From assembly GCA_035540955.1 (NCBI GenBank), contig DATLFP010000219.1, positions 1 through 14,197 on the forward strand: 14,197 nucleotides of DNA. The letters are read 5' to 3'. Below, piece by piece: positions 6,350-12,648 of this stretch. The notes below the pieces were generated by a model, which was not told the origin of the DNA, did no database searches, and saw only the letters and a program-made list of their open reading frames with translations. The DNA is from DATLFP01 sp035540955 (GTDB lineage Bacteria > Actinomycetota > Acidimicrobiia > Acidimicrobiales > CADCSY01). Both the position numbers and the translations under genes were made by a program. Every line of letters starts with the position of its first letter. The first letter of the stretch is position 1.

Positions 6350-7153
6350 TCACTGCAGGCGCGGCGGCTTGAGACCGCCGGGGACCTCGCCGAGCAGGCG
6401 GGCCGAGGTGAGGAACCCGGTGTGGGCGACCATGCGGTGATCGGGCCGCACCGCCTGGCCCTCGACGTGCCACGTGCGCTGCATGATCTCGACGGTCTGC
6501 GCCAGGTGGAAGCCGCTGTCCTCGAACGCGTCGTGCAGCTGCATCACCTGCGCGATCGAGGGCGTGTAGGCCACGAGGATCCCGCCCGGGCGCATGGCCA
6601 CGGCGGCATGTTTCACGACCTGCCAGGGCTCAGGGAGATCGAGGACGATCCGGTCGACATCCTTGACGTCGATGCCGGCATACGTGTCGCGCACCTCGAC
6701 GTGGTAGCGGGTGGCCGCGTCGGGCCCCAGGAAGGACTCGACGTTGCGCCGAGCGCGCGCCGCGAAGTCCTCCCGCAGCTCGTAGCCGGTCACCGACGCG
6801 CCGGCGCGGAGCAGCGTCATCGAGAGCGCGCCCGAGCCGATCCCGCTCTCGAAGACGTGGAGCCCGGGCTCGATGTCGGCGAGGAGCAGGATCGGTCCGA
6901 GGTCCTTCGGATAGATGACCTGCGCGCCGCGCGGCATGCGCAGGACGAAGTCGGTCAGGGTCGGGCGCATCACGGTGTAGCGGGCCCCGGTGGAGGAGCG
7001 GACGGTGCGCCCCTCTCCCTCGCCGATGAGGTCGGCGTGCTGGACGATGCCGGTGTGGGTGTGGAACTCGCCTCCGTCCCGCAGCTCGAGGAGGTACTGC
7101 CTCCCCTTCGAGTCGACGAGGATGACGGTCTCGCCCGCCGCCAGCTCCTTCAT
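6350..7153 (-). CDS. trmI: tRNA (adenine-58-N1)-methyltransferase TrmI
   Basis: TrmI transfers a methyl group from S-adenosylmethionine to N1 of A58 in the tRNA T-loop. The 267-aa protein has an N-terminal small beta domain (about 1-70), YPKD at 81-84, the SAM-binding glycine motif ESGIGSGALS at 102-111, the ribose-binding acidic YELRED at 124-129, and the catalytic-loop motif DLPEPW at 172-177. MVAHTGFL near 241-248 is the usual family ending. The length matches the bacterial/archaeal tetrameric enzyme (Rv2118c is about 280 aa). The ATG overlaps the ttuA stop as ATGA and has no ribosome binding site, so translation is probably coupled. In M. tuberculosis trmI is also close to the mpa-dop-pup region. 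Its pairing with ttuA fits the dependence of U54 thiolation on m1A58 reported for Thermus. Confidence 0.95.
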   Translation of the reverse strand: MKELAAGETVILVDSKGRQYLLELRDGGEFHTHTGIVQHADLIGEGEGRTVRSSTGARYTVMRPTLTDFVLRMPRGAQVIYPKDLGPILLLADIEPGLHVFESGIGSGALSMTLLRAGASVTGYELREDFAARARRNVESFLGPDAATRYHVEVRDTYAGIDVKDVDRIVLDLPEPWQVVKHAAVAMRPGGILVAYTPSIAQVMQLHDAFEDSGFHLAQTVEIMQRTWHVEGQAVRPDHRMVAHTGFLTSARLLGEVPGGLKPPRLQ

Positions 7154-8088
7154 CGGTCGCGACCCGGCCGCGGGGTGCCCGTGCTCACCTGCACCCGGGT
7201 GGCGCGCTCGACGATCCGGCAGAAGGCGCAGACCTCGCCGGTGGTCGGCGCACCGCACTCGCGGCAGGCACCGAGCCCGTCCCGCACCTCGCGCTGGTCG
7301 AAGACCGGCGCGATCCGGTCGAGGAACGCGAAGTAGAAGTGGGCCTTGGTCCCCGGCGAGGACGACTCGATGCCGTTCAGCGCCTCCTTGTACCCGAGGT
7401 GGCTGTTGCCGGCCGCCATCGGGCACTCCTCGACCTGGTAGTCGATCCCCCGGAGCACGCACCACGCCGCCGTCTCCCGCTCCGCCAGCCGCACGAGCGG
7501 CTTGACCTTCTTCGGGAACCCGGGCCGCGCCGGCAGCACCGGGAGCTGGCGCCCGAGGTAGGCGGTGTCCCAGTGCAGGACGTTGCCGAACAGGACGGCG
7601 GCCTCGTCGTCGAGGTTGTGGCCAGTGGCGACGGCATCGAACGCGCCTTCGAGGGCAGCCGCGTCGAAGAGGTGGCGCTTGGAGGTGCCGCACGCCGAGC
7701 ACGGGACGCGCCGCATGGCCCGCGCCGCCCCCGGTACGTCGAAGCCGTACTCCTCCCGCAGGTCGATCTCCCGCAGCTTCAGCCCGCGCGTGGCCGCGAA
7801 CGCCCGGGCGAAGGCGCCGGACTCGTCGCTGTACTCACCGATCCCGAGCCCCAGGTAGACGCCCTCGGCGTCGTAGCCGAGGTCGACCAGCACGTCCCAG
7901 AGGGCGAGGGAGTCCTTCCCGCCGGACACGGCGACGAGCACGCGATCGCCGGGCGCGAGCATGGCGAACTGCGAGATCGCCTTTCGCACCTGCTCGCGGC
8001 AGTGAGCCAGGAAGTGCTCGGCGCAGAAGTTGGCGTTGTGGCGGGGGATGTCGATCACGGCGGGGCCCCGGCAGACGCGGCACTTCAT
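7150..8088 (-). CDS. ttuA: tRNA-5-methyluridine-54 2-sulfurtransferase TtuA
   Basis: TtuA belongs to the TtcA/Ncs6 PP-loop ATPase group; it adenylates C2 of U54 in tRNA and inserts sulfur supplied by a ubiquitin-like carrier, using an oxygen-sensitive Fe-S cluster. The 312-aa protein has the full TtuA layout: N-terminal zinc site C3/C6/C22/H25, P-loop SGGKDS at 55-60, LGIGEYS at 81-87, the Fe-S cysteines C130 and C133 (PCSACG) with C222 (ECPMA), ATGHNLDDEAAVLFGN at 154-169, and a C-terminal zinc site C275/C278/C287/C290 (PTTGEVCAFC). Both zinc sites argue against TtcA (s2C32), which lacks them. Ncs6-type wobble thiolation is the remaining alternative. The ATG at 8088 overlaps the sulfur-carrier stop as ATGA, with GGGGGA upstream inside that gene. 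An open frame continues to 8385 but lies over the neighbouring genes. Confidence 0.93.
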   Translation of the reverse strand: MKCRVCRGPAVIDIPRHNANFCAEHFLAHCREQVRKAISQFAMLAPGDRVLVAVSGGKDSLALWDVLVDLGYDAEGVYLGLGIGEYSDESGAFARAFAATRGLKLREIDLREEYGFDVPGAARAMRRVPCSACGTSKRHLFDAAALEGAFDAVATGHNLDDEAAVLFGNVLHWDTAYLGRQLPVLPARPGFPKKVKPLVRLAERETAAWCVLRGIDYQVEECPMAAGNSHLGYKEALNGIESSSPGTKAHFYFAFLDRIAPVFDQREVRDGLGACRECGAPTTGEVCAFCRIVERATRVQVSTGTPRPGRDR

Positions 8089-8294
8089 GGCCGTTCCCCC
8101 GCGCCCCCCGAGATCACCGGCCGGATCTCGACGGCGTCGGTGTCGGCGAGCACCTCGTCGCCGGGGACGAGCGTGTCGTTGCGGATGACCAGGACCGACT
8201 CGCGGTTGATGTCGAGGCGCGCCAAGAGGGCCGTCACCCGGACCGGGCCCGCGACCTCGATCGTCCGCTTCGGGTTCCGCAGCGTCACCTGCAT
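8085..8294 (-). CDS. ThiS/MoaD-like sulfur carrier (TtuB-like)
   Basis: A 69-aa beta-grasp protein of the ThiS/MoaD ubiquitin-like group. The IEV strand (12-14), LLARLDI at 23-29, VLVIRNDTLVPGDEVLADTD (34-53) and VEIRPVISGG (55-64) are the standard family landmarks. These proteins are adenylated and thiocarboxylated at a C-terminal Gly-Gly and hand sulfur to an acceptor enzyme. Overlap with ttuA (ATGA at 8085-8088) makes TtuB, the sulfur donor for TtuA, the likely role; ThiS and MoaD are less likely because no thiamine or molybdopterin gene is nearby. Unusually, five residues (AGERP) follow G64, so the Gly-Gly is not terminal and would need trimming before use. The bases coding that tail also contain the GGGGGA used by ttuA. 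No E1-like activating enzyme or JAMM protease is in the window. Confidence 0.88.
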   Translation of the reverse strand: MQVTLRNPKRTIEVAGPVRVTALLARLDINRESVLVIRNDTLVPGDEVLADTDAVEIRPVISGGAGERP

Positions 8295-8308
8295 CCGGAA
8301 CCAGTCTG

Positions 8309-8524
8309 TCAGCCGCCTCCGAGGACCCGAGGTTCGCGGTCGACGCTCGACAGCAGGAGGGCCTCGCCCGGTCGCAAGGTCTCACTCAGCACCACCTCGG
8401 GCTTGTCCCGGGTCAGGCGCCGGACCAGCCGGACGGCGAGGAGGAGGGCCCAGACGGCGGTCCACTCCCGCGAGCCGCCGAACGGTCCTCGGAGCAGTGC
8501 GCGCCGGCGCACGAACGCGATCAT
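8309..8524 (-). CDS. Small hypothetical membrane-associated protein
   Basis: I do not recognise this 71-aa protein. It begins with a basic segment (FVRRRALLRG), followed by a short hydrophobic stretch WTAVWALLLAVRLV at 21-34 and then RRLTRDK, so it may be anchored in the membrane by one short helix with positive charges on both sides. The second half (about 43-67, VVLSETLRPGEALLLSS) looks like two beta strands. The ATG at 8524 shares one base with the stop of the preceding gene (TGATG), and the sulfur-carrier gene begins 14 bp after its stop. Codon use is like the neighbours. It is probably made together with the two membrane proteins upstream. Confidence 0.72.
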   Translation of the reverse strand: MIAFVRRRALLRGPFGGSREWTAVWALLLAVRLVRRLTRDKPEVVLSETLRPGEALLLSSVDREPRVLGGG

Positions 8525-8757
8525 CAGACCCGCCGGACCTCGACGACCGTGGTGCGCCGGCGACCCTTCCGGCGCCCGAGGAGGTAGGCGCCCGCCACGA
8601 CCGCCGTCAGGGCGACGATCCCGGCGGCGAGCACGTAGCCCTTGCTCGCGTTCCCGACGTCCTCGACCTCGCCCCGGATCTCCCGCAGCTTCGACTCGAT
8701 GTCGGCCCTGGTGATGGGCCGATCGGTTGCGGTCGCCTCGGTCAGTGACGCTGCCAT
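8524..8757 (-). CDS. Small single-pass membrane protein (DUF3618-like)
   Basis: A 77-aa protein with a soluble, charged N-terminal half (TRADIESKLREIRGEVED, 16-33), one clear membrane helix at about 42-60 (VLAAGIVALTAVVAGAYLL) and a strongly basic GRRKGRRR flank, then VVEVRRV at the C-terminus. This arrangement resembles the short DUF3618/YtxH-like envelope proteins of actinobacteria; the function is unknown. The ATG at 8757 is two bases after the stop of the holin-like gene, and GAGGAAGG just upstream is a good ribosome binding site. The frame is open far upstream to 9132, but that extension reads over the holin-like gene in another frame and is not believed. The pairing with a holin-family gene suggests they act together in the membrane. 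Confidence 0.8.
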   Translation of the reverse strand: MAASLTEATATDRPITRADIESKLREIRGEVEDVGNASKGYVLAAGIVALTAVVAGAYLLGRRKGRRRTTVVEVRRV

Positions 8758-8759
8758 GG

Positions 8760-9080
8760 TCAGGCCTTCCTCTTCCGGGTGAAGCGCAGGAGGAACATCA
8801 TCACGATCGCGGACCCGGCAAGGGTGATGAGGTACGGCGCCCACGACCAGTTCCCCGTGAAGGTCGTGCCCGTCTCCGTCTGGAGCGCCCGCAGCCCGGC
8901 CAGGACCAAGAGCACCAGGCCGATCGACACGAGGAGCGACCCCGCGACGCCGAACGCCGCGGAGCGCCCGAGGCCCTTGATGGGCTCGACGGTCTCCTGC
9001 TTGGCGTAGGCGCGGACGAGATCCCAGAGCTCGGCCAGCTGCGCCGGCAGGGATCGGTCGGTGGTCGGTTCGGCGGCCAT
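8760..9080 (-). CDS. Phage holin superfamily (DUF1469-type) membrane protein
   Basis: A 106-aa protein with an N-terminal amphipathic helix (LPAQLAELWDLVRAYAKQET, 11-30), an intervening EPIKGLGRSAAFG, and two membrane helices at about 42-66 and 80-99, ending TRKRKA. This matches the DUF1469/putative actinobacterial holin-X family (PF07332). Despite the family name these are common chromosomal genes and there is no phage gene nearby; the actual role is unknown, possibly in the cell envelope. The ATG at 9080 has AGGA nine bases upstream, overlapping the stop of the LON-domain gene 11 bp away. The next gene begins two bases after its stop. Confidence 0.82.
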   Translation of the reverse strand: MAAEPTTDRSLPAQLAELWDLVRAYAKQETVEPIKGLGRSAAFGVAGSLLVSIGLVLLVLAGLRALQTETGTTFTGNWSWAPYLITLAGSAIVMMFLLRFTRKRKA

Positions 9081-9091
9081 CGCAGTCGTTC

Positions 9092-9709
9092 CTATCCCCC
9101 GCCCAACCGGGAGGCAAGCACAGCCTCGACATCGGCGAGCGCGGCCGCCAACCGGATCATGCGCTCCTCGCCGTCCGGCGCCCTGAGGATCGAGAGCCGG
9201 TCGAGGTCGCCGATGGGGGCTCGATCCGCGAGGAGCCACTGGTCCCAGGTCCGGTCGCCGGGCAGGTCGAACAGGTGGGGATCGACCCGCCCGCCCAGCC
9301 GCTCAGCGAGGCCGGCGACGCGCCGGAAGCCGGCGAGGGCGTGCCCGAAGGCACGCTCGGCCGCCGCGTCCCACGGCGGATCCCCGGGACAGTCGACCTC
9401 GGCCATCGGGTACGGGTCCTCGGGCAGCCAGCGGTCGACCACCAGGCGGTCGACGCCCACCGCCTGGACCAGCCATCGGCCGTCGTCCTGCTCCTCGGCC
9501 TGGACGATCGACGCCGTGGCGCCGACGTCGAAGCGGGCGTCGCCACCGCCGACCTCGTGACCCCGTTCGATGAGGACCACACCGAACGTGCGGTCGGACG
9601 CCAAGCAGTCGCGCACGAGCGCCCGGTATCGCGGCTCGAACACGTGCAGGGGCAGCACCTGCTGCGGGAGCAGCACGCTGCCGAGCGGGAACATGGGAAG
9701 GCGCCTCAC
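9092..9709 (-). CDS. Stand-alone LON N-terminal (substrate-binding) domain protein
   Basis: A 205-aa protein that consists of the N-terminal substrate-recognition domain of Lon protease (PF02190) without the ATPase or protease parts. The start RLPMFPLGSVLLPQQVLPLHVFEPRY (3-28) is the family signature, followed by FGVVLIERGHEVGGGDAR (42-59), a DVGATASIVQ strand, and DGRWLVQAVGVDRLVV (76-91). The second half (about 115-200) is helical. Stand-alone proteins of this type are widespread in actinobacteria; their partner is unknown. I chose the GTG at 9709: it overlaps the upstream stop as GTGA, has AGGGGG at a good distance, and keeps the conserved RLPMFPLG, which the ATG at 9694 would truncate. 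Confidence 0.88.
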   Translation of the reverse strand: MRRLPMFPLGSVLLPQQVLPLHVFEPRYRALVRDCLASDRTFGVVLIERGHEVGGGDARFDVGATASIVQAEEQDDGRWLVQAVGVDRLVVDRWLPEDPYPMAEVDCPGDPPWDAAAERAFGHALAGFRRVAGLAERLGGRVDPHLFDLPGDRTWDQWLLADRAPIGDLDRLSILRAPDGEERMIRLAAALADVEAVLASRLGGG

Positions 9710-10536
9710 CCCGGCCCCCTGGAGCCCTCCACCAGCGCGAGGGCGAGCCGGTCGTGCAGCGCCTCGCCCTGCTCCCGGCTGGCGACGCCGTTGAGGACGT
9801 GCGCGAAGGTGAGCAGTCCCGCCGGCGTGTCGGCATGCCCGGCCAACGCGGTGACGCCGCTGATCGAGCCGGTCTTGGCTCGCACCCGCCCGGCGGCGTC
9901 GGTGCCCTGCAGACGGTGAGCGAGCGTTCCCGACTCGCCGGCCACGGGCAGCGACGCGGCGATCACGGTGTCCCCGCCCGCCAGCAGCGCCGCCACCAGC
10001 CGGCACGTCACTCGGTTCCCGCGGTCGTGCCCGGTCGCGTCGCGCACGACCAGACCGGTCACCGGGTGGCCGGCATCGGCCAGCACCGCCGCCACCCGGC
10101 CGAGACCGACCTCGGCACCGACGGCGCGCGCCGCGTCGTTGTCGCTCTCGCGCAGCATGGCTCGCACCTGTTCCTCGACCGCGGCGCCCTCGATGGCCCG
10201 GAGCGCGGCGCTCGCCACGACGACCTTCATGACCGATGCCGGCACGACGGCGACGTCGGCGTTGCGCTCGAAGACGACGTCGGCGCCGTCGGTGACGAGA
10301 AGGCAGGACACAGCCCGATCGGGCGACGCCGACCAGAGCTCATCGAGGCGCGCCAGATCGACCGGCGCCGTCACGGAAGCGGTCGTCGAGGGCGTGGCGG
10401 TGGTGATGATCGTCGCCGCTGGCGCGGTCGTGGCCGTCGTCGAGCCAGAGTCCCCGCCGCACGCCGCGGCGACGGCCGCCAGCGACGTCGCGACGAGCAG
10501 CGCGCGAGTCAGTCGAGCCCGCGGCGACGGCGCCAC
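9706..10536 (-). CDS. Compact S13-type D-Ala-D-Ala carboxypeptidase, probable lipoprotein
   Basis: A serine penicillin-binding protein of the PBP4/DacB (peptidase S13) type that would trim or cut peptidoglycan peptides outside the membrane. The 276-aa product has an export signal (basic n-region, hydrophobic 12-25) and C26 in VAAAC, a plausible lipobox, followed by a Ser/Thr/Ala-rich linker (30-58). The catalytic motifs are SVMK at 101-104, SDN at 131-133 and KTG at 221-223. ATGHDRGNRV near 167-176 and GESGTLAHR are S13-like. Only about 27 residues separate the first two motifs; in E. coli PBP4 about 240 lie there, including extra domains II and III, so this is a minimal version. The GTG at 10536 overlaps the acyl-CoA synthetase gene by 28 bp and has only a weak ribosome binding site. 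A serine beta-lactamase-like enzyme is the alternative. Confidence 0.85.
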   Translation of the reverse strand: MAPSPRARLTRALLVATSLAAVAAACGGDSGSTTATTAPAATIITTATPSTTASVTAPVDLARLDELWSASPDRAVSCLLVTDGADVVFERNADVAVVPASVMKVVVASAALRAIEGAAVEEQVRAMLRESDNDAARAVGAEVGLGRVAAVLADAGHPVTGLVVRDATGHDRGNRVTCRLVAALLAGGDTVIAASLPVAGESGTLAHRLQGTDAAGRVRAKTGSISGVTALAGHADTPAGLLTFAHVLNGVASREQGEALHDRLALALVEGSRGPG

Positions 10537-11978
10537 TGCGCGTACCGCCAGAGGTGGTCGAGGGCGGTCACGGCGCGGTTCGACGATGCGTAGCAGAGCT
10601 TGCCGGAGGCGCGGACGGCGACTGGCCCCGGGTTGTCGGGGATGGCGACCGCGAGCTCGGTGGCGGTGAGCACCGGCTTGTCGTAGGTCGCGCTGGCGGC
10701 GGCTGCTGCCTCCGCGAACCGCGCGTCCTGGCGCTCGTGGTACGCCACGATCCGCTCGAGCCCCTCATCCGGGTAGAAGCGGCCCTGCCGCATCAGCCGG
10801 GCCTGGTTCGACTGGATGCCGAGACCGAGGTAGATGACCGCGTCCACGTCGGGGTGGGCGGTGATCACGTCGAGCAGCTCGGGAATCGTGTCGCGCGTCT
10901 CGCCGGCGGCGAGATCGACGGGGTTGTTTCGGCTCCACCGTGGCGGGAGGCGCTGGTCGATCTCGGCCCGCAGGTCGTCGGGGAGCGCCACCAGCTCGAG
11001 CGACGTGTTCGCGAGCGCGTCGGCCGTCACCACACCCCAGCCGCCGGCGGTCGTCATCACCACCACCCGGTTGCCCCGCGGCAGCGGCTGCGTGGCGAAC
11101 GTGGCCGCCGCCTCGAAGGCCTCCTCGACCGTCGCCGCTCTCGTCACCCCCGCCTGGCGGCACATCCCGGTGAAGACCGTGTCGTCGGCGGCGAGGGCAC
11201 CGGTGTGGGATGCCGCCGCCCGCTGCCCGTACGCCGACGACCCCCCCTTCAGGAGGACCAGAGGCTTGCGTTCGGCGATCGACCGGACGCGGTCGAAGAA
11301 GGCCCGCCCGTCGCGGATCCCCTCCACGTACGCGAGACCGACGGCGGTGGCGGGATCATCGGCGTAGAACTCGAGGTAATCGGGAACGCCGGTCGCCGCC
11401 GCGTTGCCGGCCGAGACGGCGCGGCTGACGCCGACGCCGGACTGCACCGCGAAGTTCTGGAACGACGACACGAAGTTGCCGGACTGGCTGGCGATCCCGA
11501 TCCGGCCCTCGGGCGGGTAGGGCGCCACGATCTGCGCGCAGAGCTTCGACGGCGTGGACACGACGCCCTGGCCGTTCGGGCCGCAGAGCAGGATGCCGAG
11601 CTCGTCGGCCAGCGCCACCAGCTCGTCCTCCATGCGCTTGCCCTCCTCCCCGGCCTCGCCGTAGCCGGCCGAGGTGAGGAAGGCGGCGCGCACGCCGATG
11701 GCGGCGCAGTCGCGGAGCAGGTCCGGGTTGGCCGACGCCGGCGTGCACACGAAGACCAGATCGGCGGCGCCGTGCGGCACGTCCCGCACCGAGGTGAGGG
11801 CGTCGATGCCGAGGACGGTGCCCCCGTCGCGGTTGGTGGCGAAGACTCGCCCCTCGTAGCCGCTGGCCAGGATGTTGTGCAGCGTGACGAACCCGAACTT
11901 CGCGGGGTGGTTCGACACACCGGCCACGATCACGCCCGCGGGATCGAACAGGCTGCGGAACCGCTCGTCGGTGCTCAC
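10509..11978 (-). CDS. ADP-forming acyl-CoA synthetase, alpha subunit
   Basis: The larger subunit of an NDP-forming acetyl/acyl-CoA synthetase, which interconverts acyl-CoA + ADP + phosphate with acid + CoA + ATP in the cytoplasm. The 489-aa protein has a CoA-binding Rossmann domain (about 5-130, with GVSNHPAKFG and VFATNRD), GPNGQGV at 133-139, and a succinyl-CoA-synthetase-like domain with ASQSGN at 163-168 and the phospho-histidine loop SHTGALA, where H258 is the residue phosphorylated in the family. A third flavodoxin-like domain follows (about 303-445, with TTAGGWGVVTAD). The GTG at 11978 overlaps the beta gene as GTGA, which couples the two subunits. Some organisms fuse both into one chain of about 700 aa. 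The acid it uses (acetate, propionate, branched or aryl acids) cannot be read from the sequence. Confidence 0.92.
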   Translation of the reverse strand: MSTDERFRSLFDPAGVIVAGVSNHPAKFGFVTLHNILASGYEGRVFATNRDGGTVLGIDALTSVRDVPHGAADLVFVCTPASANPDLLRDCAAIGVRAAFLTSAGYGEAGEEGKRMEDELVALADELGILLCGPNGQGVVSTPSKLCAQIVAPYPPEGRIGIASQSGNFVSSFQNFAVQSGVGVSRAVSAGNAAATGVPDYLEFYADDPATAVGLAYVEGIRDGRAFFDRVRSIAERKPLVLLKGGSSAYGQRAAASHTGALAADDTVFTGMCRQAGVTRAATVEEAFEAAATFATQPLPRGNRVVVMTTAGGWGVVTADALANTSLELVALPDDLRAEIDQRLPPRWSRNNPVDLAAGETRDTIPELLDVITAHPDVDAVIYLGLGIQSNQARLMRQGRFYPDEGLERIVAYHERQDARFAEAAAAASATYDKPVLTATELAVAIPDNPGPVAVRASGKLCYASSNRAVTALDHLWRYAQWRRRRGLD

Positions 11979-12628
11979 GACGACGCCGCCCGTTCGACGA
12001 GGGCATCGACGGCGATCGGCGTCCCCCCGGCGGTCACGATGAGGGGGTTGAGGTCGGCCGAGACGATCGACGGATCGGCCTGGGCTGCGGACGACAGGCC
12101 GAGGAGCACGGCCGCGAGCTGGTCGCGGTCGACGGCCGCCTCCCCGCGGAACGGGCCGAGCAGGGCCTGGGTCGCGAGATCGTCGATCATCTCCTCGGCG
12201 TCGACGCGCTCGATGGGCACGAGCCGGAAGGTCACGTCCTTGATCGCCTCCGCCAGGATGCCCCCGACACCGAGCATGATCGTCATGCCGAACTGCGGAT
12301 CGTCGTGCAGACCGGCGATGAGCTCGCGGTTGCCCGCCACCATCGGCGCCACCAGCACGCCGACCTCGCCGTCGTCGGGGCGGGCGGCGGCGAGCAGGTC
12401 GGCCGCCGCCGCCTCCACCGCCGCGCGGTCGCCGAGCCGGAGGCGGACGAGCCCGCGCTCGGTCTTGTGGGCGATGGCGTCACCGCACAGCTTGGCCACC
12501 ACCGGGTAGCCGATGGCGTCGGCGGCCGCGCCCGCGTCGGTCGCGCTCTGCACCACCCGCTCGTCGAGCATCGGCACGCCGGCGGCCGCGAGGACGCGCT
12601 TCGACTCGGCTTCCGAGAGGGTGGGCAT
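11975..12628 (-). CDS. ADP-forming acyl-CoA synthetase, beta subunit (ATP-grasp)
   Basis: The 217-aa ATP-grasp subunit that binds the nucleotide and exchanges phosphate with the alpha subunit. It begins with the usual helix SEAESKRVLAAAGVP (5-19), then YPVVAKLCGDAIAHKTERG at 41-59. K46 is the likely ATP ligand, and H54 corresponds to the second phosphorylated histidine proposed for archaeal ACD1. Other family features are E102 (GNRELIAGLHDD), FGMTIMLGVGGILAEAIKDV (113-132) and DLNPLIV at 192-198 for metal binding. The length is normal for a separate beta subunit. The ATG at 12628 is the first codon of the long minus-strand run, and it is probably leaderless because only 20 bp separate it from the divergent gene. 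Confidence 0.92.
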   Translation of the reverse strand: MPTLSEAESKRVLAAAGVPMLDERVVQSATDAGAAADAIGYPVVAKLCGDAIAHKTERGLVRLRLGDRAAVEAAAADLLAAARPDDGEVGVLVAPMVAGNRELIAGLHDDPQFGMTIMLGVGGILAEAIKDVTFRLVPIERVDAEEMIDDLATQALLGPFRGEAAVDRDQLAAVLLGLSSAAQADPSIVSADLNPLIVTAGGTPIAVDALVERAASS

Positions 12629-12635
12629 GGCGCCG

Positions 12636-12642
12636 TACGGTA
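12636..12642. promoter_or_regulatory. Candidate bidirectional -10 element (TACGGTA)
   Basis: The 20 bp between the divergent start codons (12629-12648) include TACGGTA. Read rightward it gives TACGGT, seven bases before the GTG at 12649; read leftward it gives TACCGT, eight bases before the ATG at 12628. Both fit TANNNT and both would place transcription at the start codon. It lies within overlapping palindromes CCGTACGG (12633-12640) and CGGTACCG (12638-12645). No -35 box is evident on either side, and the palindromes could instead be a repressor site. Confidence 0.45.
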
Positions 12643-12648
12643 CCGACC

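Noticed and set aside
7154..7702. N-terminal extension of trmI upstream of 7153
   Set aside because: It runs over ttuA in another frame; the ATG at 7153 overlapping the ttuA stop gives a normal-length TrmI.
8089..8385. N-terminal extension of ttuA upstream of 8088
   Set aside because: The added residues are low complexity and lie over the sulfur-carrier gene. The conserved zinc site begins at residue 3 from the ATG at 8088.
8760..9080. Prophage remnant suggested by the holin-family gene
   Set aside because: There is no endolysin, capsid, integrase or attachment site, and the gene lies within a housekeeping run with matching codon use.
8309..9110. GGG C-termini of the 71-aa protein and the LON-domain protein as further ubiquitin-like tails
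   Set aside because: Neither protein has a beta-grasp fold. Glycine-rich ends are common by chance in DNA of this composition.
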